A stretch of DNA of 64,000 nucleotides, from the NCBI RefSeq assembly GCF_014773275.1, contig NZ_JACWMW010000001.1:1302001-1366000 (forward strand), given 5' to 3'. The position numbers and the translations under genes are program-made. A model generated the notes under the pieces. The model did not search any database. It saw only the letters and a program-made list of their open reading frames with translations, and was not told the origin of the DNA. The DNA is from Mucilaginibacter rigui. GTDB taxonomy: Bacteria > Bacteroidota > Bacteroidia > Sphingobacteriales > Sphingobacteriaceae. Within the stretch, counting starts at the first letter, position 1. Every line of letters starts with the position of its first letter. This document shows, in pieces, positions 15,558 to 24,329 of this stretch.

Positions 15558-17195
15558 GTGATTAATGTAAATAATATCTCCGTTTCATTTGGAGGAACCG
15601 TCCTATTTAGTGATGTAACCTTTTCCATCAACGAGAACGACAAAATAGCCCTGATGGGTAAAAATGGTGCAGGAAAGTCTACCATTTTAAAAATTATTGC
15701 AGGCGAAGCCAAGCCTACTACCGGCAACGTAACCGGCCCTAAAGACGCGGTAATCGCTTATCTGCCACAGCATTTGCTTACCCAGGATAAGGTGACCGTT
15801 TTTGAAGAAACCATGAAAGCTTTTGCAGAGGCCAACCAAATGCAAAAGGAGCTGGATGAGGTAAACGAGCAACTTAACATTCGTACAGATTACGAAAGTG
15901 ATGAGTACATGAAATTGATTGAAAGGGTATCGGAACTAAGCGAGAAAGTTTATACGGTAGAAGAGATCAATTATGATGCGGAAGTAGAAAAGGTGCTCAA
16001 AGGCCTTGGGTTTGAGCGTAAGGACTTTGACCGCCAAACTTCAGAATTCTCAGGCGGGTGGCGTATGCGGATAGAGCTGGCCAAAATCTTATTAAAGAAG
16101 CCCGACCTGATCTTGCTGGATGAGCCTACTAACCACATGGATATTGAGAGTATTCAATGGCTGGAAGACTTTTTGATCAATTCTGCAAAAGCGGTTATGG
16201 TCATCTCGCACGACCGTGCTTTTGTAGATAATATCACTAATCGTACAATTGAAGTTACCATGGGCCGCATATACGATTATAAAGCCAAATACAGCCATTA
16301 TCTGCAGTTACGTGCCGACAGGCGTGTGCACCAGCTAAAAGCCTACGAAGAACAACAACGCTTTATTGCCGATAACCAGGAATTTATTGATCGCTTTAGA
16401 GGTACTTATTCAAAAACATTGCAAGTGCAGTCGCGGGTAAAAATGCTCGAAAAACTCGAAGTGATAGAGATAGATGAAGTAGATACTTCGGCGTTACGCC
16501 TTAAGTTTCCTCCGTCGCCACGTTCGGGTCAATACCCGGTAATGGTAGAAGAGCTGACCAAAACCTACGGCGATCATGTGGTGTTCAAAAACGCTTCTAT
16601 GGTTATTGAGCGGGGAGAAAAGGTAGCTTTTGTAGGTAAGAATGGCGAGGGAAAGTCCACCATGATCAAAGCTATTATGGGCGAGATTGATTTTGAAGGA
16701 AGCTTAAAAGTTGGCCATAATGCTAAGATTGGCTATTTTGCTCAAAACCAGGCGTCATTATTGGACGAGCGTTTAACCGTATTTGAAACCATTGACCAAA
16801 TCCCGTTGAGCGATGGAACGCTAAAGATAAAAGACCTTTTAGGTGCCTTTATGTTTAGCGGTGACGATACCACCAAAAAGGTTAAAGTGCTTTCAGGAGG
16901 TGAGAAAACCCGTTTAGCCATGATCAAATTGCTGCTGGAGCCTGTGAATGTGTTAATACTGGATGAGCCAACCAACCATTTGGATATGAAGACCAAAGAT
17001 ATTATCAAAGATGCGCTCCGGGATTTTGATGGAACTTTGATCCTGGTATCTCACGACCGCGACTTTTTGGATGGCTTAGTAAAAAAAGTATTTGAGTTTG
17101 GCAACAAGCGTGTTAGGGAGCATTTTGAGGATATCAAAGGATTCCTGGCCTATAAAAAGATGGATAGCTTAAAAGAGATCGAACAGAGTAATTGA
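15558..17195 (+). CDS. ABC-F family ATPase (ribosome-associated)
   Basis: 545 aa from a GTG start; the N-terminus INVNNISVSFGG fits the family and no ATG lies nearby in frame. Two ABC domains without membrane helices: Walker A GKNGAGKS and GKNGEGKS, signatures SGGWRMR and LSGGEKTR, Walker B LLDEPTNHMD and LDEPTNHLD. The linker carries charged helices (RADRRVHQLKAYEEQQRF). It is closest to the YbiT/EttA-like translation factors acting at the ribosomal E site; antibiotic resistance types cannot be excluded. It has its own promoter and terminator, so it is monocistronic. Confidence 0.93.
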   Translation: MINVNNISVSFGGTVLFSDVTFSINENDKIALMGKNGAGKSTILKIIAGEAKPTTGNVTGPKDAVIAYLPQHLLTQDKVTVFEETMKAFAEANQMQKELDEVNEQLNIRTDYESDEYMKLIERVSELSEKVYTVEEINYDAEVEKVLKGLGFERKDFDRQTSEFSGGWRMRIELAKILLKKPDLILLDEPTNHMDIESIQWLEDFLINSAKAVMVISHDRAFVDNITNRTIEVTMGRIYDYKAKYSHYLQLRADRRVHQLKAYEEQQRFIADNQEFIDRFRGTYSKTLQVQSRVKMLEKLEVIEIDEVDTSALRLKFPPSPRSGQYPVMVEELTKTYGDHVVFKNASMVIERGEKVAFVGKNGEGKSTMIKAIMGEIDFEGSLKVGHNAKIGYFAQNQASLLDERLTVFETIDQIPLSDGTLKIKDLLGAFMFSGDDTTKKVKVLSGGEKTRLAMIKLLLEPVNVLILDEPTNHLDMKTKDIIKDALRDFDGTLILVSHDRDFLDGLVKKVFEFGNKRVREHFEDIKGFLAYKKMDSLKEIEQSN

Positions 17196-17211
17196 TTCTG
17201 TCCGATCTTTT
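17176..17211 (+). terminator. Intrinsic terminator spanning the ABC-F stop codon
   Basis: Arms agatcgaacag (17176-17186) and ctgtccgatct (17198-17208) with one mismatch, then TTTT. The TGA stop (17193-17195) lies in the loop, so the 5' arm is coding sequence. Confidence 0.65.
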
Positions 17212-17240
17212 GAATAAAACATTAATTAAATAATAAATAG

Positions 17241-18359
17241 CTAAAAACCCTGTTTATTCCTCTTGTGGATAGCTTCTTCTGTTCTGGGGAGGAAATTCTC
17301 TTTTACATTTAATTCAGCTATAGCCTGCACTTCTTCTACAAACGGTCGCAACTCTTTATTATAATCTGCAAAGGCAGGTTCCAGATCGCCGTTATGCTTT
17401 AGTAAAGCATCTGCCAGCGATGCTGCGCCTGCTACAGACAAAGATGCACCCTTACCTGCAGCAGGCGAAGCACAATAGCCAGAGTCGCCTACCAGCACCA
17501 CCCTGCCTTTTGTCCATGTGGGCATTTTTATCTGGCAAAACTTATCAAAATAAAAATCAGGTGAGTTTTTTACTTCTTCCAATAATTCGGCCGCCCGCCA
17601 CCTTTGCCCTGTAAAATGGTCTGTAATTATTTTTCGTTGCTGCGCTATGTTACGGTAATCATAGGGTATCTGTTCATCTGCGTAAAGGCAAAAAATAATA
17701 TCCGTTTTATTTTTGTAGGCATTAAGCATAACTGCCTTATCGGGCACATTATACATTTGCATCGTTTTTTGTTTAACCAGTAATTTGTTAACTATTGTGA
17801 TGGAAAAGTATGCCTGCAAAAAATATTCATAATTTTTCTCGGGCCCAAACCAAAGTTTCCGTATGCCGGAATGTGAACCATCGCATCCCAATACCAGGTC
17901 AAACGATCTTTCGGAGAGGTTTTTAAATGTGGCATTTATCCCATCTTGGGTTTCACTTAACGCGGTTACGCAGTCGTTAAAAATAAATTCAACATCATCT
18001 TTTAGCTTCTCATGTACTATATAAATAAATCTATCCCGCTCAACCTCTATTTCATCATCGGATAGTTGTGTTACGTCGGTTGGCATTGACATTGAACCCT
18101 CTGTAACATCATTGGCATCCTTAAATTCAATCAATTCTACGTTTAACCGTTCAGCTTTTAACTGCTCAAAAATGCCCATACGCTTGGCGGCATCTAATGC
18201 GGGGCCTTCTATATTAACAGCCCCGCCTGCAACGCGTGGTTCGTTGGCAAGTTCAACAACGGTTACTTTGTAGCCTATATTGTTCATCCACCAGGCTGCC
18301 GAAAACCCTGCTATGCTGGCGCCGGAAATAAGTGCCGTTTTGTTCTTAATTGCTTCCAT
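17241..18359 (-). CDS. FAD-dependent monooxygenase (class A flavoprotein)
   Basis: 372 aa. Rossmann FAD motif GASIAGFSAAWW (about 13-24; GxSxxG form), the DG motif GCDGSHSGIRKLWFG, and the second FAD motif GDSGYCASPAAGKGASLSVAGA are all present, which defines the PHBH/TetX-like aromatic hydroxylase group. It uses NAD(P)H and O2 on an unknown, probably aromatic or polycyclic substrate. The AraC-type regulator lies immediately upstream on the same strand (75-bp gap). No signal peptide. Confidence 0.85.
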   Translation of the reverse strand: MEAIKNKTALISGASIAGFSAAWWMNNIGYKVTVVELANEPRVAGGAVNIEGPALDAAKRMGIFEQLKAERLNVELIEFKDANDVTEGSMSMPTDVTQLSDDEIEVERDRFIYIVHEKLKDDVEFIFNDCVTALSETQDGINATFKNLSERSFDLVLGCDGSHSGIRKLWFGPEKNYEYFLQAYFSITIVNKLLVKQKTMQMYNVPDKAVMLNAYKNKTDIIFCLYADEQIPYDYRNIAQQRKIITDHFTGQRWRAAELLEEVKNSPDFYFDKFCQIKMPTWTKGRVVLVGDSGYCASPAAGKGASLSVAGAASLADALLKHNGDLEPAFADYNKELRPFVEEVQAIAELNVKENFLPRTEEAIHKRNKQGF

Positions 18360-18434
18360 CTTCGTATTTTTTTATACTGCAAAGGAAGGCCAGGTAAGGG
18401 TAGTAAAGAATGGCAATAAGGGGTAAGTATTGGA

Positions 18435-19325
18435 CTAACCAAGGTTTTTGTTTCGGAAAGTAAGGGCAGACATTCCTGTAACTTTAGTGAACAGGCGCGA
18501 AAAATAGGGATAATCATCATAACCTAACGCCGCGGCAATTTCTTTAACGGAGCTGTTAGAGAAGTAAAGTAAACGCTTCGCCTCTAAAATAACACGTTGC
18601 TGAATGTGATATGATACGGAATATCCGGTAGTGTTTTTAACACATTCGTTAAGGTAGGGTACAGATATATTTAATATCTCAGCATACTCCGCCGGGCGTT
18701 TAAGGTTAGTGTATTTCCGTTCCAATAACTCCCTGAACGATTTAGTGATCACATCAAACCGCGTAAGCTTATCAGCGGGTTTGGCTGCCTTTAAATATTG
18801 CGAAATAACTAAGGCCACCAACGCGTTGCAACAATCTTTTAACAACCAGTGATGTAACCTGTCGCTTTTGTGCCCGGTAAGTTTAATAAAAATGTCAGCA
18901 GCTTCATCTATCATATTAAAGGTTTCTGCTGTTAGTGTCAAAGGCATTGCGGGTGTTATGCTTTCCAGCAACTTTAGGTATTCGGGGTTCAAGTTTTCAT
19001 TGGTGATTGCCCAACTGCTCACAACCATCTTTTCAGATGCCACAGCATGGTGCACTTGGTCGGGATGTATGTAAATTATTGACCGGGGCTTTATGACGTA
19101 TTGTTCAAAATCAATAGTAATATTTACCGTACCGCTCTTTAGCAGGAAGAATGAATGCGAATCGTGGCGGTGTACCGAAGTCGCATTATCTAAAGTGCCT
19201 TCGCCAAATGCCTCAATGTCGCTCATCGAAAATTTTTCGATAACGATGCCTGTGCCGAACTCAGTCGCCATGGCGTTTACCGGTATAGATCGCTTTTTAC
19301 GGGGCATTTCTTTATCAGACAACAA
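18435..19325 (-). CDS. AraC-family transcriptional regulator
   Basis: 296 aa. The N-terminal cupin-like sensing domain (HRHDSHSFFLLKSGTVNI, YIHPDQVHH) is followed by a C-terminal AraC DNA-binding domain with two HTH motifs (NISVPYLNECVKNTTG and SVKEIAAALGYDDYPYFSRLFTKVTGMSALTFR). Start could be this Met or the one at residue 7 (MPRKKRS). It lies upstream of the flavin monooxygenase in the same direction, which suggests it controls that gene, possibly as a drug- or metabolite-responsive switch (inference). Confidence 0.88.
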   Translation of the reverse strand: MLSDKEMPRKKRSIPVNAMATEFGTGIVIEKFSMSDIEAFGEGTLDNATSVHRHDSHSFFLLKSGTVNITIDFEQYVIKPRSIIYIHPDQVHHAVASEKMVVSSWAITNENLNPEYLKLLESITPAMPLTLTAETFNMIDEAADIFIKLTGHKSDRLHHWLLKDCCNALVALVISQYLKAAKPADKLTRFDVITKSFRELLERKYTNLKRPAEYAEILNISVPYLNECVKNTTGYSVSYHIQQRVILEAKRLLYFSNSSVKEIAAALGYDDYPYFSRLFTKVTGMSALTFRNKNLG

Positions 19326-19416
19326 AGCAAAGATAAATTTTGAATACCTTTCCCAACAATTACAACATTTTCAACATCTGCTGTAAGTCACCAATCAAAA
19401 TGCCTATTTTGCATTG

Positions 19417-20766
19417 ATGAAGGAACCTACAGGAAAAACAGACGGAAAAAAGAAGATATTTGTGCTGGATACCTCGGTCATACTTTATGACCACAACGCC
19501 TTTGAGAACTTCCAGGAGCACGATGTAGCCATACCCATACAGGTACTGGAAGAGCTGGATAACATGAAAAGCGGTAACGATACCCGCAACTTTGAGGCCC
19601 GCAGCTTTATCAGGCTGATGGACGAAATGTCTAAAAGCAGGCTCATTAACCATTGGGTGCCGCTAAACGGCAAAAGCAAAGGTTGCTTTAAGGTGATCAT
19701 GGATGCCAAGAACACCAGCGCCGATGCCGAGGTAGTGTTTGGATCTGATAAAATAGACCATCGTATCCTCAACGCAGCCCTCGGCGTGCAGTTTGAGCAT
19801 CCAGATAGGAAAGTTATACTGGTGTCAAAGGACATCTGCCTGCGTTTAAAGGCAAAATCGTTAAGCCTGTTTGCCGAAGATTACGAAACCGGCAAAGTAA
19901 AAAACCTGGAAGAACTGTACAGCGGCAAATCAACCCTGAATAAAATAACCGAGAAACTGCTGGGCAAGCTCAATAAGAACGATAGCCTGCCGGTGGATGA
20001 TTTAGATATCCCGGTAGAGGCAGGCAACCAGTTTTATATCTTAAACAGTAAGAACGGTTCGGCATCGGGTTTTTATAATTCGCAAAGCGGGCAATTGGAA
20101 AAAGTGACCGAGCAGCCCGTATTGAATATTTATCCCCGTAATATAGAGCAGGCCTTTGCTATACATGCGCTGCTGCACCCCGATATTAAATTGGTAACGA
20201 TACAAGGTAACGCCGGTACAGGTAAAACCCTGCTGGCACTTGCCAGCGCATTGGAGCAACGCAAATATTACCGACAGATTTTTGTGACCCGCCCAATTGT
20301 GCCTTTAAGCAATAAGGATATTGGCTTTTTACCAGGCGATGTCAAATCAAAGATAGACCCCTATATGGCACCGATATGGGATAACCTGAAATTTATAAAA
20401 GACCAATTTGCCGAGGACGAAAAGATGCAGGCCAAACTGGACGAGTTGGTGGCTAACGATAAAATTTCTATCACGCCGCTGGCGTTCATCCGTGGGCGTA
20501 CGCTGAGCAAGATCTTCTTTATTGTAGATGAGGCTCAGAACCTTACTCCGCATGAGGTGAAAACCATCATATCGCGCGCGGGCGAAAACAGCAAATTTGT
20601 TTTTACCGGCGATATATACCAGATAGATACCCCATACCTTGATGCCGAGAGTAACGGCTTGTCCTATTTAATAGATAAAGCCAAAGGGCATCCGCTTTAC
20701 GCCCATATCACCCTGCAAAAGGGTGAAAGGAGCGAGCTGGCTAATTTAGCCACGGAGTTGTTATAG
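19417..20766 (+). CDS. PIN domain-PhoH ATPase (PhoH2/YlaK type)
   Basis: 449 aa from ATG 19417 (a TTG precedes it by one codon). N-terminal PIN domain (FVLDTSVILYDHNAF, EELDNMKSG, VSKDICLRLKAK) with acidic nuclease residues; C-terminal PhoH ATPase (GNAGTGKT Walker A, FFIVDEAQNL Walker B, FTGDIYQID). PIN-PhoH fusions are RNA helicase/RNases in studied bacteria. A TATTTTG box ends five bases before the start region, so the mRNA may be nearly leaderless. A second, PIN-less PhoH is at 60427. Confidence 0.92.
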   Translation: MKEPTGKTDGKKKIFVLDTSVILYDHNAFENFQEHDVAIPIQVLEELDNMKSGNDTRNFEARSFIRLMDEMSKSRLINHWVPLNGKSKGCFKVIMDAKNTSADAEVVFGSDKIDHRILNAALGVQFEHPDRKVILVSKDICLRLKAKSLSLFAEDYETGKVKNLEELYSGKSTLNKITEKLLGKLNKNDSLPVDDLDIPVEAGNQFYILNSKNGSASGFYNSQSGQLEKVTEQPVLNIYPRNIEQAFAIHALLHPDIKLVTIQGNAGTGKTLLALASALEQRKYYRQIFVTRPIVPLSNKDIGFLPGDVKSKIDPYMAPIWDNLKFIKDQFAEDEKMQAKLDELVANDKISITPLAFIRGRTLSKIFFIVDEAQNLTPHEVKTIISRAGENSKFVFTGDIYQIDTPYLDAESNGLSYLIDKAKGHPLYAHITLQKGERSELANLATELL

Positions 20767-20786
20767 AGTTTAATGATAAATGTCAG

Positions 20787-20843
20787 TCTGAGCTAGTCGA
20801 AGACTTGTATATTCACTAATAGTTCGACCGGCTCACCATGACA
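20787..20843. repeat. Interspersed 'gtcatggtgagcc' repeat, copy 2 (diverged)
   Basis: Reads tgtcagtctgagctagtcg ... cgaccggctcaccatgaca: the two ends are partial inverted complements, and the right end is the complement of the left end of the copy at 2162. It lies between converging genes. Confidence 0.6.
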
Positions 20844-20851
20844 ATTGTTGG

Positions 20852-21175
20852 TTACGTTCTTGGCCTTTTAGGGTTAAACGCAACAAGGTAATCCAGTTCA
20901 TCAGCTATGATGGTACGTTTGTCAATCTGGCTGTCATCGGGTGTGTAAGATTGTTTAAGCCCGGCTTTAACCGAGTTTAAAACCTGCAATAATATCTCAG
21001 GCCCCATTTTGGTAGCATTGGTAGGGAAGTAGTTCCTTTGGATCTTTATCCTGTCGGCATTGCTTGCCATGCTGAATTCCCAGTTATCATCTGCCTTAAA
21101 ACCATGCTCTTTGGCAAGGTTGGTCAGATCATACAGGTACATCTTGGTTTGTGCTTCTATTATTTGTTCGCTCAT
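20852..21175 (-). CDS. Hypothetical protein
   Basis: 107 aa, no signal peptide or membrane segment. The first half is helical and mixed-charge (QTKMYLYDLTNLAKEHGFKADD), the middle has MGPEILLQVLNSVKAGLKQS, and the end is a basic PKRPRT. No family recognised. The small 41-aa gene lies 7 bp upstream on the same strand and may be co-transcribed. Confidence 0.6.
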   Translation of the reverse strand: MSEQIIEAQTKMYLYDLTNLAKEHGFKADDNWEFSMASNADRIKIQRNYFPTNATKMGPEILLQVLNSVKAGLKQSYTPDDSQIDKRTIIADELDYLVAFNPKRPRT

Positions 21176-21182
21176 GTGTTGT

Positions 21183-21308
21183 TTATTTCTTACTTGATAA
21201 ATCTGAGGAAGCCGAACCTTTACCTGATTGATATGCCGATTGCTTTTTGTTTACGTTTACAGCAGGTTCTTTCTTTTTTTCCTTAACAGTTTTTCTGTCT
21301 TTACTCAT
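21183..21308 (-). CDS. Small lysine-rich protein, 41 aa
   Basis: ATG at 21308 to TAA at 21183. The sequence starts MSKDRKTVKEKKKEPAVNVN and continues with a Gln/Ser/Gly-rich tail ending SSKK. Highly basic and probably disordered. Placement 7 bp before the 107-aa gene and ordinary codons make it a plausible gene; function unknown, possibly nucleic-acid binding. Confidence 0.5.
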   Translation of the reverse strand: MSKDRKTVKEKKKEPAVNVNKKQSAYQSGKGSASSDLSSKK

Positions 21309-21604
21309 TGTATAATTATTTAATTGTTAATACTATTGATATATTGCTGTAAGCCCAGCCAATGCAGCGAAAATATTGGCAATGCCTTTTTTGATACTTG
21401 ATTTTGCTAGAAAGGATTTCTTAAATTTAACCTTTATTTATTGAAAATCAGCAGGTTTTGAATTATAAATAAATTGCCGCTATTAATACCAATTCAGTTA
21501 AAATATTAATAGCTGATATACAGCCACCTATCTGTTTAAACAACACTTAAAAGATTTTATTTGAAAGGAAAGTGGTTTAAATTGATTATATTGTGAGGAT
21601 ACTG

Positions 21605-21637
21605 AGCATCTGCCCGTAAAAGCAGGTGCTTTTTTTA
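21605..21637 (+). terminator. Attenuator-like hairpin just upstream of the Lys-rich 66-aa gene
   Basis: Stem agcatctgc/gcaggtgct (one G-U pair) with an 8-nt loop and a run of seven T. It ends about 20 bp before the ATG at 21659 and about 300 bp after the nearest upstream start on this strand, so it should be in the leader of that gene or end a small RNA. The rest of 21309-21604 is AT-rich and shows no gene. Confidence 0.6.
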
Positions 21638-21658
21638 TTCACTAATCCACATTAAAAT

Positions 21659-21859
21659 ATGGCTAAATCGCAAGCAACATTTATGAAAAAACAACTGGAA
21701 AAGAACCGCCAGAAAAAGAAAGAGGACAAAGCACAACGTAAACAAGAGCGTAAAGAAAACCCAAGCGGGAGCGACCTTGATAATATGATGGCTTACGTAA
21801 ATGAGTTCGGCGAGATCGTATCAACCCCACCAGAGAAAAAAGCTAACACCGAAGAGTAA
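21659..21859 (+). CDS. Small Lys-rich protein resembling the N-terminal part of Bacteroidota cold-shock proteins
   Basis: 66 aa. MAKSQATFMKKQLEKNRQKK opens a strongly basic coiled segment, followed by SGSDLDNMMAYVNEFGEIVSTPP. In Bacteroidota this type of sequence is seen as a stand-alone protein or ahead of a CspA-type cold-shock domain; here no cold-shock domain follows. Likely cytoplasmic and RNA-associated (inference). The leader contains a strong terminator-like hairpin, so expression may be controlled by attenuation or temperature. Confidence 0.65.
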   Translation: MAKSQATFMKKQLEKNRQKKKEDKAQRKQERKENPSGSDLDNMMAYVNEFGEIVSTPPEKKANTEE

Positions 21860-21866
21860 TCCGCTC

Positions 21867-21989
21867 TTACTTATACAACACTTTGTAGATGGCCTTGCCC
21901 AAAGCTCTCCTTAAACGGGCAGCGCCTTTCTGATTAGGGTGCAGGTAGAAAATATATACATTGCCGCCCTTGTTCGTGCTGTAAAGCAT
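21867..21989 (-). pseudogene. Probable C-terminal remnant of an SGNH/GDSL hydrolase
   Basis: A 40-codon frame (ATG 21989 to TAA 21867) contains YLHPNQKGAARLRRALGKAI. The HPN.KGA pattern is the catalytic-His block near the end of SGNH/GDSL hydrolases, yet blocks I-III are missing and the DNA upstream (to the proC stop at 22082) does not continue the domain. Read as a gene fragment; a small unrelated protein cannot be excluded. Confidence 0.4.
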
Positions 21990-22081
21990 CTGTATAGTTA
22001 TTCTTAAAGTAATTAAAAGCCTTTCTAACACCACAAATAAGTGGCCCTGATTTGTGGTGCCATAATTTTTGGCCAGCGCAA

Positions 22082-22897
22082 TTATTCAGTTTTATAAAGC
22101 GCTCCGGCTTTCTCCGCCGAAACTTTGATACCCTTTATCATAGCTGAGCTAAAGCCGTTGTGTTCCATTTCGTTTAATCCTGCTATTGTGCAGCCTTTTG
22201 GCGATGTAACCTTATCAATTTCCTGTTCGGGATGTGATGCCAGCTGAAGGAGCAGATCGGCAGCACCTTTGGCGGTTTGGGCGGCCATTCTAAGGGCATC
22301 GTGTGCGTGGAAACCAATTTCGGTACCGCCTTGTGATGCCGCGCGAATAGAGCGTAAAAAGAATGCAATACCGCAGGCACATAATGCCGTGGCCGATGTC
22401 ATCAACTCCTCGTTTATCTGAATGCTTACGCCAACGGTATCAAATAACGATAGTACAAGACTAACATTAGCAGCAGAAGCATTATCGGTAGCAATACAGG
22501 TCATGCTTTGACCAATAGCTATGGCTGTGTTAGGCATCGCGCGAATCACCTGAATATCTAACCCCAACTGCGTACGGATATCCTGGCAGCTAACGCCCGA
22601 TACTACCGATATCAGCAGGTGTTTGGTTTGGTTGGCTGCGGGTTTTATCTCGTCAAGTAGTTTATTTAATTGCTGTGGAAGGATAGCCAGCACAACAATA
22701 TCCGCCCTGGTAACAGCGCCGGCATTGTCGGCAGTTACGTTATAACCTTCATCTGCAAGGGCAGATAATGCAGCTACGTTGCGGCGGGTAAGTGTAATCT
22801 GCTCTGGGGCGAAGATCCCGGCTTTTACTAATCCTTTAGCCAGTGCAAGGCCAATATTTCCGCTGCCTAAAATGGCAATATGTTGTTGTGTTTCCAT
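22082..22897 (-). CDS. proC: Pyrroline-5-carboxylate reductase
   Basis: 271 aa. NAD(P)-binding GSGNIGLALAKGL at the N-terminus, VLAILPQQL, the conserved MPNTAIAIGQSMT, and the C-terminal dimerisation helix with the SPKGCTIAGLNEME substrate loop identify P5C reductase, the last step of proline synthesis. It starts three bases after argB ends, so the two form an operon. Pairing with arginine genes in Bacteroidota fits shared glutamate-derived metabolism. Confidence 0.95.
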   Translation of the reverse strand: METQQHIAILGSGNIGLALAKGLVKAGIFAPEQITLTRRNVAALSALADEGYNVTADNAGAVTRADIVVLAILPQQLNKLLDEIKPAANQTKHLLISVVSGVSCQDIRTQLGLDIQVIRAMPNTAIAIGQSMTCIATDNASAANVSLVLSLFDTVGVSIQINEELMTSATALCACGIAFFLRSIRAASQGGTEIGFHAHDALRMAAQTAKGAADLLLQLASHPEQEIDKVTSPKGCTIAGLNEMEHNGFSSAMIKGIKVSAEKAGALYKTE

Positions 22898-22900
22898 TTG

Positions 22901-23692
22901 TTATTTACTTAAACGTGTACCAAAACCCTGTTTGTTTTTCAATTGCCCCAAATCATCAGAATGCCCGATAATTACCGCTTTAACCCCGCATGATATAGCG
23001 GTAAAGGCATTATCCAATTTCGGCAGCATCCCGCTATGGATGATCTGCTCTAGCTTTAGCTGCTCGTATCTTTCGGGGTTTATCTCTCTTATCAGCGAAT
23101 CATCGTCATTAATATCCTGCAAAACACCTTTCTTCTCAAAGCAATATACCAGCGTTGTTTCATACAGTTTTGATAAAGCCACCGCCAGTGCCGAGGCTAT
23201 GGTATCGGCATTTGTGTTCAGCATCTGGCCTTCGCCATCGTGCGTTAAGGCACAAAAAACAGGAGTGAAGCCGCCATCCAATAACTTGCTGATATTTTGG
23301 GGATTGATAGAGCCATCAAACAGGTCGCCGGCAAAACCATAATCAATAGTTTTTACCGGGCGTTTTTTAGCACGGATAAAATCGCCGTCGGCACCGGTAA
23401 GGCCAATAGCATTATTGCCGTAGCGCTGTAGCTGCGCCACAATGTTTTTATTGATAAGGCCGGCGTAAACCATGGTCACTATCCGCAGGGTGTCGATATC
23501 AGTTATTCGGCGGCCGTCAACCAGTTTAGCCTCGATGCCCATTGTTTCGGATACTTGTGTTGCTACTTTTCCGCCGCCGTGTACCAGTATCTTGTAACCC
23601 TCCAAAGCGGTGAAATCTTTCAGAAAACGGTGCAGGTTTTCGGAGTTATCAATTACGTTACCGCCAATTTTTATGATGTGCAGGGCTTGCAT
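22901..23692 (-). CDS. argB: N-acetyl(or succinyl)glutamate kinase
   Basis: 263 aa amino-acid kinase. HIIKIGGNVID gives the phosphate-binding Lys, HGGGKVATQ the glycine loop, and NTNADTIASALAVAL the substrate/ATP region. It phosphorylates the acylated glutamate intermediate; because the associated transcarbamylase may be of the N-succinyl type, the acyl group is uncertain. It lies 4.3 kb from the rest of the arginine genes, separated by plus-strand genes. Confidence 0.93.
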   Translation of the reverse strand: MQALHIIKIGGNVIDNSENLHRFLKDFTALEGYKILVHGGGKVATQVSETMGIEAKLVDGRRITDIDTLRIVTMVYAGLINKNIVAQLQRYGNNAIGLTGADGDFIRAKKRPVKTIDYGFAGDLFDGSINPQNISKLLDGGFTPVFCALTHDGEGQMLNTNADTIASALAVALSKLYETTLVYCFEKKGVLQDINDDDSLIREINPERYEQLKLEQIIHSGMLPKLDNAFTAISCGVKAVIIGHSDDLGQLKNKQGFGTRLSK

Positions 23693-23754
23693 ATTGTATT
23701 ATATATAAGTTCGATGGCAATTATAGCTATTTTTTAGAGATGATGGTAGATTTT

Positions 23755-23855
23755 AACCACAGAGGGCATTGAGTTTTTTTCACAGAGGGCCACAGATAAT
23801 TGCATAAAAGAATCTATGTGATCATCTGTTTTTTCTATCTGTAACCTCTGTTATA
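23755..23855. repeat. Short 'cacagagg' repeat element
   Basis: ccacagagggcattgag, cacagagggccacagat and the inverted tctgtaacctctgtta lie within 100 bp. This is a familiar type of Bacteroidota intergenic repeat; the terminator at 26627 carries a related cacagag/ctctgtg stem. Confidence 0.5.
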
Positions 23856-23901
23856 AAATAATTAATTAATATTCAATTAATTACAATTAAAAACTGATAA
23901 A

Positions 23902-23935
23902 TAAGTTATATAACTTAAATTATAGTTGTACAACT
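23902..23935. promoter_or_regulatory. BlaI-type operator pair
   Basis: Perfect palindromes taagttatataactta (23902-23917) and agttgtacaact (23924-23935) are centred 20 bp apart. A half-site ataagttatatg (23941-23952) follows and then the ATG of the BlaI gene. Autoregulation by that repressor is the likely role. Confidence 0.65.
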
Positions 23936-23960
23936 GAAAAATAAGTTATATGTTTGATTT

Positions 23961-24329
23961 ATGGACGAGTTAACAAAAACAGAAGAGCGGGTAATGCAGG
24001 TTTTATGGAACCTGAAAAAAGCCTTTGTGAAAGATATTATAGAGGCAATGCCCGATGAACCCAAACCACCATACAACACCATATCATCAGTAGTGCGCCT
24101 GCTGGAAAAAAAAGGATATGTTGATTATACAGCATATGGCAAAACCTACGAGTACTTCCCCGCCATTACCAAAGCGGAGTATCGCAAGGCATCCTTTAAA
24201 AAAATGTTTACGGGGTACTTTGATAACTCGGTGGAGAGCCTTTTATCTTTTATGGTAAAAGAGCAAAAACTGGGTGAGGAAGATATCAGAAAGATTCAGG
24301 AAATGATCGATAAAAACTCAAAAAAATGA
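23961..24329 (+). CDS. BlaI/MecI/CopY-family repressor
   Basis: 122 aa winged helix: LTKTEERVMQVLWNLKKAFVKDI at the N-terminus, the recognition region YNTISSVVRLLEKKGYV, and a C-terminal dimerisation helix. It represses its own operon until cleaved after signalling by the partner M56 protease. Palindromes in its promoter are probable operators. It overlaps the next gene by four bases (ATGA). Confidence 0.92.
   Translation: MDELTKTEERVMQVLWNLKKAFVKDIIEAMPDEPKPPYNTISSVVRLLEKKGYVDYTAYGKTYEYFPAITKAEYRKASFKKMFTGYFDNSVESLLSFMVKEQKLGEEDIRKIQEMIDKNSKK

Noticed and set aside
15137..15565. Frames of 76-113 codons inside the 27-nt array, and an idea of CRISPR
   Set aside because: The array period is not a multiple of three throughout, frames are broken, and units are contiguous and degenerate without unique spacers or cas genes.
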